64,000 nucleotides of DNA from Brachionus manjavacas (Eukaryota; Rotifera; Eurotatoria; Ploima; Brachionidae), in contig JAHQIY010000023.1 of NCBI GenBank assembly GCA_019054805.1, positions 186,001 to 250,000 of the forward strand, read 5' to 3'. The notes beneath the pieces are model-generated. The model saw only the letters and a list, made by a program, of their open reading frames with translations, was not told the DNA's origin and did no database searches. Positions 20,601 to 25,984 of this stretch are shown here, one piece after another. How positions within the stretch are numbered: the first letter of the stretch is position 1; every line of letters begins with the position of its first letter. A program made the position numbers and the translations under genes.

Positions 20601-22732
20601 ACTAAATAATAAAGGACTAATAACTGATCCTTGAGGAACGCCAGCAGATATTTTGAATTCATCACTAATGTGATCATTTATATTTACTTTAAATGTTCTA
20701 CAGTTAAGAAATGATTTAATCCAATAAATTAAGTAGGCAGGTATATTTATCTTTATCAGCTTGTAAATTATACCTTCATGCCAGACTTTGTCGAAAGCTT
20801 TAGAAATGTCAAAAAATAAGCAACATACTTTTTTCTTTCTATTAAAAGATTCGACAACTTTTTGGATAAGGAAAACTAAATTATCTGCGGTTCTTCGATG
20901 TTTCCTATATTATATATATCCGATATTATATACAATTAATAATAAAAACTTAATTGCTATTTATTTTCTGCTTTTTTAATTCTGCTATTTTATTTTGTGA
21001 AAATAAATTACAGGTAAATATTTCGAACTTGCGATTTTTATCTTGCTTATTTAATATTAAATGTTCTTATTGAAATTATCTGCTAATTTAATTATGCTAT
21101 TTTAATATTGGCTCAAATGATACAGAGCCCTTGATGACAGATTAATTTATCATTCTGCAAAACTCCTCCTGCTCCATAAATGTTGACTTCCATTCTCTTT
21201 GCTCTATTTACAAATCATTTTTAAATCTAAAAATTAAAAGTAAAATTTAAAAAATTAACCTTTAATTTGGATTTGTGAAAAGAATTGCCAAAAAACCTTT
21301 TTTCATTTAAAAATATAAACCATTGTTTTTGCTAATCCCTGGATAAATATCGATCATTTAATATTTCTTTTATAAACCAAGTATTAAAAAAGTATTAAAA
21401 AGATCACCACTTAAAAAGTGCCTAAGTAATCTCTCATGACAAATTGCTAATTAGAGTGGTTTTAATTAATCGAAATAACTAGTAGCTTTGCTATTTCTTA
21501 TATATTTAACTTTTGCTTTCTTTTTGATTCAAATGAAATTTTGTGAAAATGCACAAAAGCTCTAATCAAAGAAAGAAGTTCATACGAATTATTAAGGACA
21601 ACTCGATTGACTACGCTCTGTTTGCTAAAAAAATAGAAAATTGTCTTAAAAGTTCTTTTTTGGACACCAAAGCTGTGTCCTCTTTTGAACACAATTCTAA
21701 AAAAGACCCAAACACTCACCTTGAAGAACAATTCATAGCCCTGATAAGTAGCATACTTAAACAACTTGATTTAAATTTCATTCTAAATCAGCCTGTAAAC
21801 TATTCTAGTAGAATAAAATCTAAAATTATTAATTTAATTTTTTGTAGCCGTTCAAGAATGAAACTGTCCAAATTGCTGAACCAACTAAGAAAATATCAAC
21901 CAAAGCAAACAATGGCTTTTTCGGAATGAAAATGCTCATGAAACGCAAAAAATCCGCTCCTGAACAAGAAGTGAGAAAAGCGATTATCGAAAATGCTGAG
22001 ATCCGACCACCAAATTCACTTCCAAAGATGTCTCTGCAATCGAATTCAATCGGAGCTTTGTACACATATCAAATTCACCTGAATGAGAGTTGTTGCATTG
22101 AAGTGAATGCTTCACAACGAGATAGCTATGTTAGTAACATCCTAATTCAGACATTGAACAAATTGAAGTCTGCAGAAGATCCAAACGACTATTGTTTGGT
22201 TGAATGTACAGAATACGAGAATTGGTCCAAAAAAAGGGACTCAAAAGGCAAAGGTGACAAGAGGCAGATTAAAACTAGGGTTCTGGACCAAAATGAAAAC
22301 TTGTTTCTGCTTCAGCATGTTTGGAATCAAATGAAAAATGACAAAAAAAATGGCTTCAAACTCGCCAAGCTAATTCTAACTCGATGCAGCTTGTTGCCAC
22401 AATTGAAATCGGCGCCTTTAAAACAAACAAATAGAGAAATTTGTGTTCAGGAAAAGACAAGATGTTCAAAGTTGGTGCGTCAGAAATCTTTTGACGAGTC
22501 GTTTGATGAAACCAGCAAAAATAATGAACCTACAGAAGTTATAAAATCAAAAAATTTTGTTTTGAATAACTTGAATGATACTGTTCTGTTTGGGAACAGG
22601 AAAAAATCTGTCTGTATAAATGAGAGCCTTAATCAAGAAGATAAGAGGGAAGTGAGTGCTCAACAAAAATGCTCAGAGAAACAAAATCGACGACAATCGA
22701 CTTCTACGTTAAAACGATTGTTTAAATTTTAA
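1..22732 (+). CDS. PLCE1: Phospholipase C epsilon-like gene, 3' half (four exons)
   Basis: Phosphoinositide-specific phospholipase C of the epsilon class, which hydrolyses PIP2 to IP3 and diacylglycerol downstream of Ras, Rap and Rho GTPases at membranes. The window holds four coding exons: 1-523 (5' end outside), 9435-10071, 15851-16681 and 21848-22732. All junctions carry GT..AG (524, 9434, 10072, 15850, 16682, 21847) and the phases agree. Domain order is Y box with a long insert, C2, first Ras-associating (RA) domain, second RA domain, then a basic tail and stop. RA domains after C2 are the hallmark of the epsilon class. The catalytic X box and upstream domains must lie before position 1. 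Introns of 8.9, 5.8 and 5.2 kb are full of transposon debris. An AATAAA at about 22879 is a likely polyadenylation signal. Confidence 0.92.
524..1067. other. Intron start with possible transposon tail
   Basis: Start of the 8.9 kb PLC epsilon intron. An 18-base motif ending CTCGCGTA at 763-780 recurs inverted at 3568-3585. On the plus strand at about 1003-1067 a short acidic reading frame rich in Asp and Ser (DSSDSDSD type) ends in a stop; such acidic tails are common in pogo-type transposases, but no catalytic part is seen. Nothing else is recognised. Confidence 0.3.
1068..2985 (-). mobile_element. LINE (family B), 5'-truncated, degenerate
   Basis: Non-LTR retrotransposon remnant reading leftwards. 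Reverse transcriptase motifs appear in order from about 2930: a DAEKAFDKIWRDGL block near 2400, GVKQGAILSSFLFNIYIDDL near 2200, YADDI near 2130 with the two catalytic Asp, then the thumb (GSELEEANQLKYLGF) and a C-terminal region to about 1282. Several frame changes break the frame, and the endonuclease half is missing. The 3' end has a short hairpin (CTCC..GGAG) followed by an AATA-type tail at about 1068-1085. The same 3' end occurs alone at 26320-26463. A run of G at 1507-1516 interrupts the C-terminal frame. Clade not assigned. Confidence 0.8.
3198..3457. repeat. Palindromic repeat, arms of about 95 bases
   Basis: The stretch 3198-3292 is largely the inverse complement of 3361-3457; both contain an AATTCAAAACGGCCAATTTAAAA-like block (GGCCA at 3231 and its complement near 3420). 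No coding content. Looks like a small foldback MITE with a 70-base loop. Confidence 0.7.
3530..3750 (-). pseudogene. pogo/Tigger-type transposase DNA-binding fragment (CENP-B HTH)
   Basis: A 67-codon frame reads LAKFEEELYECIMKVISQ, then SINGPILFEQENRFANLM and FPEFQASSGY. This follows the CENP-B-type helix-turn-helix of Tigger transposases (pattern: isGp.l.ekA..fa......F.aS.GW). The usual Trp after the SG pair is Tyr here, and the catalytic domain does not follow. It lies directly downstream of the MULE fragment at 3820-4410, so the two are probably separate insertions of different age. Confidence 0.55.
3820..4410 (-). pseudogene. MULE transposase fragment
   Basis: Read leftwards in broken frames: FHPFGLILTKRETREDYAFLF at about 4385-4320, then ILLADAAQTIAKC near 4240 and CWAHV near 4165, then SNHGIESMNK near 4040. 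ADAAQ carries the second catalytic Asp of Mutator-like transposases, and CWAHV/CWFHL is the conserved element after it. At least one stop and several frame changes make this a dead copy. It is the closest transposase to the foldback element at 4541-5510. Confidence 0.65.
4532..5519. mobile_element. Foldback MULE-type element with 9-base target duplication
   Basis: Element 4541-5510 (970 bases) starts GGCATTGTGAATTTTGGTAC and ends in its exact inverse complement. The arms run about 255 bases (4541-4795 and 5256-5510) with very few mismatches. The 9 bases ATGAAAGGA flank it on both sides (4532-4540 and 5511-5519), a perfect target-site duplication. A 9-base duplication with long terminal inverted repeats is the signature of Mutator-like elements. 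The 460-base centre has no reading frame, so it is non-autonomous. The near-identity of the arms suggests a fairly recent insertion. Confidence 0.92.
5640..5945 (+). mobile_element. Probable LINE 3' end
   Basis: AT-rich sequence ending in ACATCACCAGAATTGGCGC and an AAATAAATAAATA tail at about 5924-5941. A similar end (ACATCACCTACAAGGCG then AATA/AAT repeats) occurs at 60268-60323. No coding motif is visible upstream. Confidence 0.4.
6302..6603 (+). mobile_element. Tc1-like element, short deletion derivative
   Basis: Begins TACAGTATGTTCCAAAAAGT and ends ACTTTTTGTGACATACTGTA, near-perfect terminal inverted repeats that start and end with TA, as expected for Tc1/mariner. A 33-codon frame at 6441-6542 (MGKNKITDQQRWQIACF...) has the look of a Tc1 transposase N-terminal helix-turn-helix and ends in a stop; no DDE domain follows. 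A related copy lies inverted at 26148-26285. Confidence 0.7.
6604..6800. repeat. Repeat shared in inverted orientation with 25975-26150
   Basis: Contains GCGGAGCAACATGTAAAACC at about 6756-6777; the inverse of the same block is at 25990-26016. Similarity continues through the AT-rich stretch up to and into the Tc1-like copy, so the duplicated unit is larger than the transposon itself. No coding content. Confidence 0.6.
6960..7440 (-). mobile_element. LINE (family C) fragment, heavily decayed
   Basis: Similar over several blocks to the LINE at 11040-11995: the stretch with TTTAATACCA..GAATG and AGAGGAATATGTGAGTTCCC (7018-7085) corresponds to 11520-11580, and GTTAATTT..AATTCCCCATTTT (7317-7340) corresponds to 11655-11680. 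No open frame survives. It sits between the arms of the inverted repeat 6138-7745. Confidence 0.7.
7740..8290 (-). mobile_element. CR1-like LINE (family D) 3' end
   Basis: Reading leftwards from about 8285: LVRPHLEYAVSVWNPYLKKDVDTL, the typical C-terminal block of CR1/Jockey-like reverse transcriptases, then FFPNRVVNDWNQL near 7905, then an AAT-repeat tail at 7743-7770. The frame is broken. Similar ends lie at 28930-29290 and 29380-30560. Confidence 0.75.
8517..8950 (-). mobile_element. LINE (family A) 3' end
   Basis: Shares with 19570-20915 and 23430-24745 the 3' coding end (complement of TATTTCTTCTTTTTTTCCTGA at about 8800) and the 3' terminus with the GAGCT..AGCTC hairpin next to GGTACAGA and an AATA-type tail (8530-8570). 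A run of about 39 A at 8651-8689 lies between. Only the last 100 codons or so are represented. Confidence 0.75.
8951..9434. other. Intron sequence, nothing recognised
   Basis: AT-rich intron end up to the acceptor TTTTTTAAG at 9426-9434. No coding or repeat structure identified. Confidence 0.4.
9435..10071 (+). CDS. PLCE1: PLC epsilon exon: rest of Y box and C2 domain
   Basis: Begins HTETQLIRCYPNARRFDSSN, continues with NPLMFW-like SPLNFWSCGMQLIALNYQT and GYVLKPEVLW, all diagnostic of the PLC Y box. The C2 domain follows (LSFTIRLISGQYL), with a 55-residue Asn/Ser-rich insert before VEIEIIGIP, and reaches RNALNPIWNEEFIFH, the conserved end of the calcium-binding C2 fold. Donor GTAAGT at 10072; the last codon is complete. 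The open frame runs on past the donor only by chance. Confidence 0.92.
10300..10880 (-). mobile_element. RTE-like LINE fragment
   Basis: Reading leftwards: LIDFKKAFYSIHRETLLAIL near 10785-10725, where a stop follows, and GVRQGCVLSPTLFLVIQWP near 10625-10565. The DFKKAFDSVHRE and SGVRQGC..S..LFL blocks with IDW are typical of RTE-type reverse transcriptases. Frames are interrupted and the YADD block is not found. Distinct from the other LINE families in the window. Confidence 0.65.
11040..11995 (-). mobile_element. LINE (family C), reverse transcriptase C-terminal half
   Basis: A 313-codon open frame (11991-11050) holds FADDLCIW (catalytic Asp pair, about residue 75), then PTFLGIKLDPKINYKEH, LIRSLFDYC and RAEMQKMQNRVLRIIKYFP, the thumb and C-terminal block of Jockey/CR1-like LINEs. 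The first 50 codons do not match the family well, and the palm part upstream is missing, so the copy is 5'-truncated. The frame is long for this window, so the copy is younger than its relative at 6960-7440. Confidence 0.8.
11996..12342. other. Intron sequence, weak LINE-like traces
   Basis: Contains a less AT-rich stretch (12010-12260) with motifs such as TTCTCTAAAGCGCTCAACCC that resembles the region upstream of LINE reverse transcriptases on the minus strand. No frame or motif is good enough for a call. Confidence 0.25.
12343..12662. repeat. Solo arms of two foldback families (Y then X)
   Basis: 12343-12440 (GGCATTCTGAAGTTGTTG...) matches the arm of the foldback element at 56859-57515 (family Y). 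12585-12662 (AAACATCGCACTTTTTCACT ... ATTAAACC) matches the right terminal repeat of the family X element at 38143-38940. The two arms end to end may be the ends of one decayed element or two neighbours. Confidence 0.6.
13055..13353 (-). pseudogene. pogo transposase C-terminus with PHD-like zinc finger
   Basis: An acidic Lys/Glu-rich linker (EDEEESEIEISPL) leads to a frame change, after which WISCEKCNNWSCGKCLPRG and EFFCSKKCSK with a stop at about 13055 can be read. The spaced Cys pairs and the Trp match the C-terminal finger of many invertebrate pogo-like transposases. A frame change near 13190 separates linker and finger. Confidence 0.6.
13498..13797 (-). pseudogene. pogo transposase N-terminus (pipsqueak HTH)
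   Basis: A 99-codon frame starting MPRSNFQKTQKAYSEETLQI, followed by AIAEIEAKKLNKHQASVRFN and STLNNRINEKY, which is the HTH_psq domain used by pogo transposases to bind their ends. WIPKEFETLLVEVIKQLADWGHGF is the beginning of the next domain. A stop then cuts the frame where the CENP-B half and DDE core should be, and an internal deletion joins it to the tail at 13353. Confidence 0.75.
14249..15171. mobile_element. DNA element inserted in the pogo terminus, 10-base duplication
   Basis: Element 14259-15161 (903 bases) begins GGCTACTATTTAATCCAGTAG and ends GTAGCC, with imperfect inverted arms containing several TAGTAGCAAA-type motifs over about 120 bases. CTATACTATA flanks it on both sides (14249-14258 and 15162-15171), a clean target duplication of 9-10 bases, as in Mutator-like elements. 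Taking it out leaves a normal pogo right end. It carries an unusual GC-richer core (about 14455-14998). Confidence 0.85.
14455..14998 (-). mobile_element. Reverse-transcriptase-like fossil fragment (possibly DIRS-type)
   Basis: The GC-richer core of the nested element. The minus strand has an open stretch at 14940-14668 with KNAGWVLNTLKS and NSLSFLGANWDG followed by RTLMRVIGYLNYYLGFAG. This resembles the palm/thumb region of DIRS-type and related reverse transcriptases (KS..P...+.FLG..+D). Fragmentary and broken; no terminal repeats of its own were seen. Base composition differs from everything around it. Family assignment is tentative. Confidence 0.4.
15180..15850. other. Intron sequence, nothing recognised
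   Basis: Very AT-rich with no coding motif. Ends in the acceptor TTTATTTTTAG at 15840-15850. Confidence 0.4.
15851..16681 (+). CDS. PLCE1: PLC epsilon exon: end of C2 and first RA domain
   Basis: Exactly 277 codons, phase 0 at both ends. The first 55 residues (LAFVKFTVIE, SQRVIPVKNFKQGYRHLKLRN, STLFIHSR) match the C-terminal part of the C2 domain of PLC epsilon. After a Ser-rich linker, KQFKLLIYGLNRLDEDDSGI starts the first RA domain (ubiquitin fold), with FQVIEQALAKI in the helix; the domain ends near QRFIIREKS. A linker of about 80 residues inside the RA domain is longer than in vertebrates. Donor GTAAGT at 16682. Confidence 0.9.
16918..17616. repeat. Foldback-like pair, ends with GGCAAATTGAAG
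   Basis: CAGTGGGCAAATTGAAG at about 16923-16939 and its inverse CTTCAATTTGCCACACAG at 17594-17611 bracket about 700 bases; similarity extends some 30 bases further in (GATCAAAA motifs). No coding content in between. A stretch at about 17370-17405 (GGAGGAAGGACTAAGTTCC) looks like an inserted repeat terminus. Confidence 0.5.
18040..18712 (-). mobile_element. CR1-like LINE (family D) C-terminal fragment
   Basis: Reading leftwards from about 18490: VRPRLEYAGQAWCPYNS, a stop, then IKCLDMVQKRAT and VTYEERLRKIRLKK, the CR1-type C-terminal block. The frame is interrupted. At the right edge CGTAGCAGCACTGTA (18698-18712) is the inverse of TACAGTGCTGCTACG at 22933-22947, a possible terminal motif of a separate DNA element. 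Confidence 0.6.
18713..19075. other. Intron sequence, nothing recognised
   Basis: AT-rich, with repeated AGCAA motifs near 18890-19020 (AGCAAAAAATTAGCAACTT). No frame or known family identified. Confidence 0.3.
19076..19528 (+). pseudogene. MULE-type transposase remnant with FLYWCH-like start
   Basis: From ATG 19076 a short frame holds LEEKGYVTLSQKNKPQLFFKG, similar to FLYWCH zinc-finger starts found on animal MULE transposases. In another frame from 19204, RTNNFVEAWHNSFSKMLKCH then VYKLVDWFRKEQ follow, which is the conserved C-terminal R.NN..E.WH..+ block of these transposases; it goes on to LVLEY and a stop at 19528. The catalytic middle has been lost. Confidence 0.65.
19570..20915 (-). 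mobile_element. LINE (family A) copy, 5'-truncated
   Basis: Reading leftwards: a RRTADN-like block near 20890, FDKVWHEGIIYKLIK near 20790, then the GVPQGSVISPLLFSIFIND block near 20640 and FADDL near 20545 with its catalytic Asp pair, KWKMKISVEKSC near 20440, FLGIRFDSKLTF near 20310, and the C-terminal block from 20165 ending in FFPESSNN at 19797. Several frame changes. The 3' end has the GAGCT..AGCTC hairpin at about 19608-19620 and an AATA-type tail, with a 33-base A run at 19628-19660. Confidence 0.85.
20930..21548. other. Intron sequence, nothing recognised
   Basis: AT-rich. Contains CTGATGAC-like and TTAAAAAGTGCCTAAGTAATC stretches without a match I can name. Confidence 0.3.
21549..21929 (+). 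CDS. Unrecognised 126-codon open frame
   Basis: Starts MHKSSNQRKKFIRIIKDNSI and ends in KQTMAFSE. The composition (Lys, Ser, Leu, Ile with acidic residues, few low-complexity runs) looks more coding-like than the surroundings, and a TATATATTTAA-like box lies about 45 bases upstream. The last 82 bases overlap the final PLC epsilon exon in a different frame. A GTAAAC at about 21797 and the acceptor at 21847 could make a 50-base intron, so an alternative first exon of the PLC gene is possible. No family recognised; it may be a chance frame. Confidence 0.25.
   Translation: MHKSSNQRKKFIRIIKDNSIDYALFAKKIENCLKSSFLDTKAVSSFEHNSKKDPNTHLEEQFIALISSILKQLDLNFILNQPVNYSSRIKSKIINLIFCSRSRMKLSKLLNQLRKYQPKQTMAFSE
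21848..22732 (+). CDS. PLCE1: PLC epsilon last exon: second RA domain and C-terminus
   Basis: 294 codons plus stop. It begins PFKNETVQIAEPTKK and, after a basic linker, reads LYTYQIHLNESCCIEVNA, the start of the second RA domain; SNILIQTLNKLKS, DYCLVECTEYENW and TRVLDQNENLF follow in the same order as in vertebrate PLC epsilon (DYVLLEE, RVLDQEC). The second RA domain is the one that binds GTP-loaded Ras in mammals. The remaining 100 residues are Lys/Ser/Gln-rich and end STSTLKRLFKF. Confidence 0.92.
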   Translation, partial: PFKNETVQIAEPTKKISTKANNGFFGMKMLMKRKKSAPEQEVRKAIIENAEIRPPNSLPKMSLQSNSIGALYTYQIHLNESCCIEVNASQRDSYVSNILIQTLNKLKSAEDPNDYCLVECTEYENWSKKRDSKGKGDKRQIKTRVLDQNENLFLLQHVWNQMKNDKKNGFKLAKLILTRCSLLPQLKSAPLKQTNREICVQEKTRCSKLVRQKSFDESFDETSKNNEPTEVIKSKNFVLNNLNDTVLFGNRKKSVCINESLNQEDKREVSAQQKCSEKQNRRQSTSTLKRLFKF

Positions 22733-22932
22733 AATTTATATTTTTTAATTTTGCTTTAAATTTCTAATGTTTTTGTTACCGAAAAAAAATTTTTTTTATT
22801 TGTCAAAAAGTTAAAATTTAGCTTTAATTTAAAGAAAAGATATTTAAAATTTTTATTTAATTATTTTTAAGATTTTAAATAAAAGGTACAAATTTCAAAA
22901 ATTTGCGTTTTTTGCCTTTCCAATTTTTATCT
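22733..22932 (+). other. 3' untranslated region with AATAAA
   Basis: AT-rich sequence after the PLC stop with AATAAA at about 22879, followed by a G/T-rich TTTGCGTTTTTTGCC stretch, a plausible polyadenylation site. Confidence 0.45.
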
Positions 22933-23410
22933 ACAGTGCTGCTACGTTACATGCTTCTTTAAGCAACTCAAATGTGCACTTACAAACTCAGAACTCTTTC
23001 TATGAGTATAAAATATTATAGGAAGATATTCTTATGTTATGTCTCTGGCAATAACTATTTAATATCAGTGAAAGCTCACTTTCGATCAACTAAATGATAA
23101 AATTACAGAAAAAATCATTTCTGCTTCACATAAAAGCATTCCTTACCTTTCTCAGAAAATCCACAAAACCAGTCTTCCCCCGAACATTCTTAATCTGATT
23201 AAAGAACGCAGGAAAGTTAAAAGAAACTTCCAGAAAACTCGCTGTCAAAAACTAAGGCTAAAATTTAATCACCTTACATCTGAGATAAAGGCCTCTTTAA
23301 AAAATTCTGGAACAAAATTGGTCTGATTTTTTTGGAAAGATAGGAAGAAAATCCACTTACAAGTAGACCTTTTAGGAAAAAAATAAATAAATTTAGCACA
23401 AAAAAGGTAA
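22933..23410 (+). mobile_element. LINE fragment between endonuclease and RT, after a possible DNA-element end
   Basis: TACAGTGCTGCTACG at 22933-22947 is a terminal-repeat-like motif (inverse at 18698-18712). From 23080 a frame reads FDQLNDKITEKIISASHKSI, LPPNILNLIKERRKVKRNFQ and LRLKFNHLTSEIKASL, the linker typical between endonuclease and reverse transcriptase of Jockey/CR1-like LINEs. It stops near 23323. It probably belongs to family A, whose 3' half lies inverted right next to it. Confidence 0.6.
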
Positions 23411-23429
23411 AATTATAATTTCAAATTTG

Positions 23430-24745
23430 ATTTTATTTATTTATTTTATTTATTCATTTGTTTTCTGAGCTAAAGCTCCTTCAGAATAAATTAAAAATAA
23501 AATAAATATAAAATTAAAGTTAATAAAATTAGATAAAAAAAAAGAATCAATATAGAGTAAATAAGCTAAAAAAATGAAATTTGAAAAGACATAAATTGGA
23601 AAAGATTGTTTCATGTGGCTCATGTTTAAATAGTTCAAGTTTCAGGAAAAAAAGAAGAAATAGTAAGGTAGCAATTACACAATGGAGTTGGGTAGTCAAT
23701 ATATCTTGATTCGAAACCTTCTTTGTATTCTTTCACCAGTATTTCAACCAATGGAATAGAATGACTCAGTCCTGTCCCAACATATTTCTCACTCAACTCA
23801 AAAAGACGATTCGAGACTGTTAGTAATTTTAGTTTATTAAAAGCTTCATGTTGCACGATGTTGGAGGGAGTATCATATTTTAACTTAAGGATAGATCTTA
23901 CTGCTGTATTCTGAATTGCTTGTAGTTATTTGATATTATTTCCTGAAAATGAATTCAAGCAAGGAAAAGAATAGTCTAAAATCGATCCGACTAAAGATTT
24001 ATATAAATTTCCTTGTGTGTTTTGATTGTGACCCCATCTTCATTTGCCATTTAATAAGCCATTGTTCTAGTTAGTTGGTGTATTTATTAATCTTATTTTC
24101 TAGGTTCCCTTTCTTGTTATAAATGAAGAATGTAACTAGATCATCTGCGAAAAGCAGAGAGTATTCATTATTTGTTTTGTTTCTTTTTGGGATGTCATTA
24201 ATATATATACTAAATAAAAGAGGACTAATTACTGAGCCTTGAGGAACACCTGCAGTTATTTTATATTCTTCGCTCAGATGATCATTCACATTTACCTTAA
24301 ATGTCCTACTATCTAAAAAGGATCTAATCCAGTTAGTCAAGTAATGAGGTGGATTCATTTTGATCAATTTAAAAAGTAGACCTTCATGCCAAACCCTATC
24401 AAAGGCTTTAGAAATATCAAAAAAAAGGCTGCTAACTCTTTTTTTCTATAAAATGATTCCACAATTTTTTGAATTAAAAAGAAAAGTTTATCTGATGTTC
24501 GCCGGTGTTTCCTAAATCCAGATTGCTCCTGGATAAGGAGTGAATTTTTTTCCAAATAATTGTATAATCTTGAAAATACTATGCGTTCCAGGAGCTTTCC
24601 TAAACAACTCGTTATACTAATTGGTCTATAATTTAAAGGATATGTAAAGAAGAGGCTTTTTTTTGAATCATAGTAATGTTCGATGTTTTCCATGCTTTAG
24701 GGACTCTACCTTCTCGAAGAGATAAATTAAAAAGTTCTATAATTT
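23430..24745 (-). mobile_element. LINE (family A) copy, 5'-truncated
   Basis: Reading leftwards: LNYRPISITSCLGKLLERIV near 24630, QEQSGFRKHRRTSDKLFFLI near 24520, ITAGVPQGSVISPLLFSIYIND near 24240, LLFADDL near 24150, then a break and the C-terminal block ending in TISSFFPET near 23640. The 3' hairpin and AATA tail lie at about 23440-23480. Two or more frame changes and a deletion after FADDL. More than 80 percent similar by eye to 19570-20915. Confidence 0.85.
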
Positions 24746-24759
24746 AATAAGATTGAGAA

Positions 24760-25015
24760 AAATTTACTTCTTTTCCAGGAGCAATCTGGATCTAGAAAAC
24801 ACTGGTGAACATCAGAACTATTTAAACATGTGCCACATGAAACAATCTTTTAATTTTTTTTTGCTTATTTACTCTATTTTGATTCTTTTTTTTTTTTATC
24901 TAATTTTATTTACTTTAATTTTATTTTTATTTTATTTTTTTATTTTATTTTTAATTTATTCTGAAGGAGCTTTAGCTCGGTACAGAAAACAAATAAATAA
25001 ATAAATAATAAATAA
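24760..25015 (+). mobile_element. Internally deleted LINE (family A) copy
   Basis: The first part (about 24777-24815, CAGGAGCAATCTGGATCTAG) equals the inverse of the fingers block at 24495-24540, and it passes directly into the 3' untranslated part (TTTAAACATGTGCCACATGA) and the hairpin end TCTGAAGGAGCTTTAGCTCG at about 24959-24978 with an AAATAAATAAATA tail. Most of the reverse transcriptase is deleted. Confidence 0.7.
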
Positions 25016-25200
25016 TAAACAATCTTTTCCAATTTATGTCTTTTCAACTTTAATTTTTTTTAGCTTATTTACTCTATTTTGATTCTTTTTTTTTTATCTA
25101 ATTTTATTAACTTTAATTTTATTTTTATTCTATTTTTTATTTTATTTTTAATTTATTCTGAAGGAGCTTTAGCTCGGTACAGAAAACAAATAAATAAAAT
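25016..25200 (+). mobile_element. Second LINE family A 3' end in tandem
   Basis: Repeats the 3' untranslated stretch of the previous copy (ACAATCTTTTCCAATTTATG onward) and again ends in GAAGGAGCTTTAGCTCGGTA plus an AATAAATAA tail. Only about 180 bases, a strongly 5'-truncated copy directly behind the tail of its neighbour. Confidence 0.7.
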
Positions 25201-25239
25201 AAAAATAAATAAGATAATCTTTTCTTTTTAATTAAAAAA

Positions 25240-25695
25240 ATTGTGGAGTCATTTTATAGAAAAAAAGAGTTTGCTGCCAGTTTTTTGATATTTCCAAAGC
25301 CTTTAAAAGGGTTTGGCATGAAGGTTTACTTTTTAAATTGATTGAAATGAATCCACCTCGTTACTTGACAAACTGGATTAGATCCTTTTTAGACTCTAGG
25401 ACATTAAGGGTAAATGTGAATGACCACCTGAGCGAAGAATATCAAATAACAGCAGGTTTCTCTCAGGGCTCAGTAATTAGTCCCTTTTTATTTAGTATAT
25501 ATACAAACTCCATTGTGTAACTGCAACCTAACAATTTCTTCTTTTTTTTCCTGAACTATCAAATATTTAAAGATATCTAATTTCAACTTATCGTCTTTAA
25601 TTTTCCTTTCATTATTTATCTTTATTTTTAATTCATTTTTTTATCTATTTTTATTCTAAAGGAGCATCAGCTCGGTGCAGATTTACAAATAAATG
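25240..25695 (+). mobile_element. Third internally deleted LINE family A copy
   Basis: Reads FPKPLKGFGMKVYFL near 25300, then from 25338 RYLTNWIRSFLDSRTL, QITAGFSQGSVISPFLFSIY, and then jumps at about 25505 to the C-terminal end (LCNCNLTISSFFPELSN) and the 3' hairpin GGAGCATCAGCTCGG at about 25662 with tail. The FADD box and thumb are missing. The Pro of the GVPQGS motif is Ser here. Confidence 0.75.
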
Positions 25696-25699
25696 AAAA

Positions 25700-25984
25700 A
25701 AAATTTGATATCAGTTTTCTATTTTATTAAAAAAAACAAAACACAAAAACATAAAAAAATTAAAAAAAAACACATTTAATAATTTTTAGGTAATAATTTT
25801 TCATTTTAAAAAAAAACAAAAACACAAAAAATTTTCCAAGACCCCATTTGTTCTAAAGGAGAATCATCTCGGTACAGATATACATATAAATAATAAAAAA
25901 TTTGATATCAGTTTTCTATTTTATTTCTAATGATTAATTTTGCATCATCATAAAATACATGCCCTTATAAGTTAGTTTTGAAAG
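25700..25984 (+). repeat. Scattered LINE 3'-end pieces
   Basis: 25780-25830 repeats the TAGGTAATAATTTTTCATTT stretch of the family B 3' end (compare 26338-26360 and, inverted, 1170-1195). 25855-25895 (CTAAAGGAGAATCATCTCGGT) is another family A-like hairpin end. Both lack coding sequence. Confidence 0.5.
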
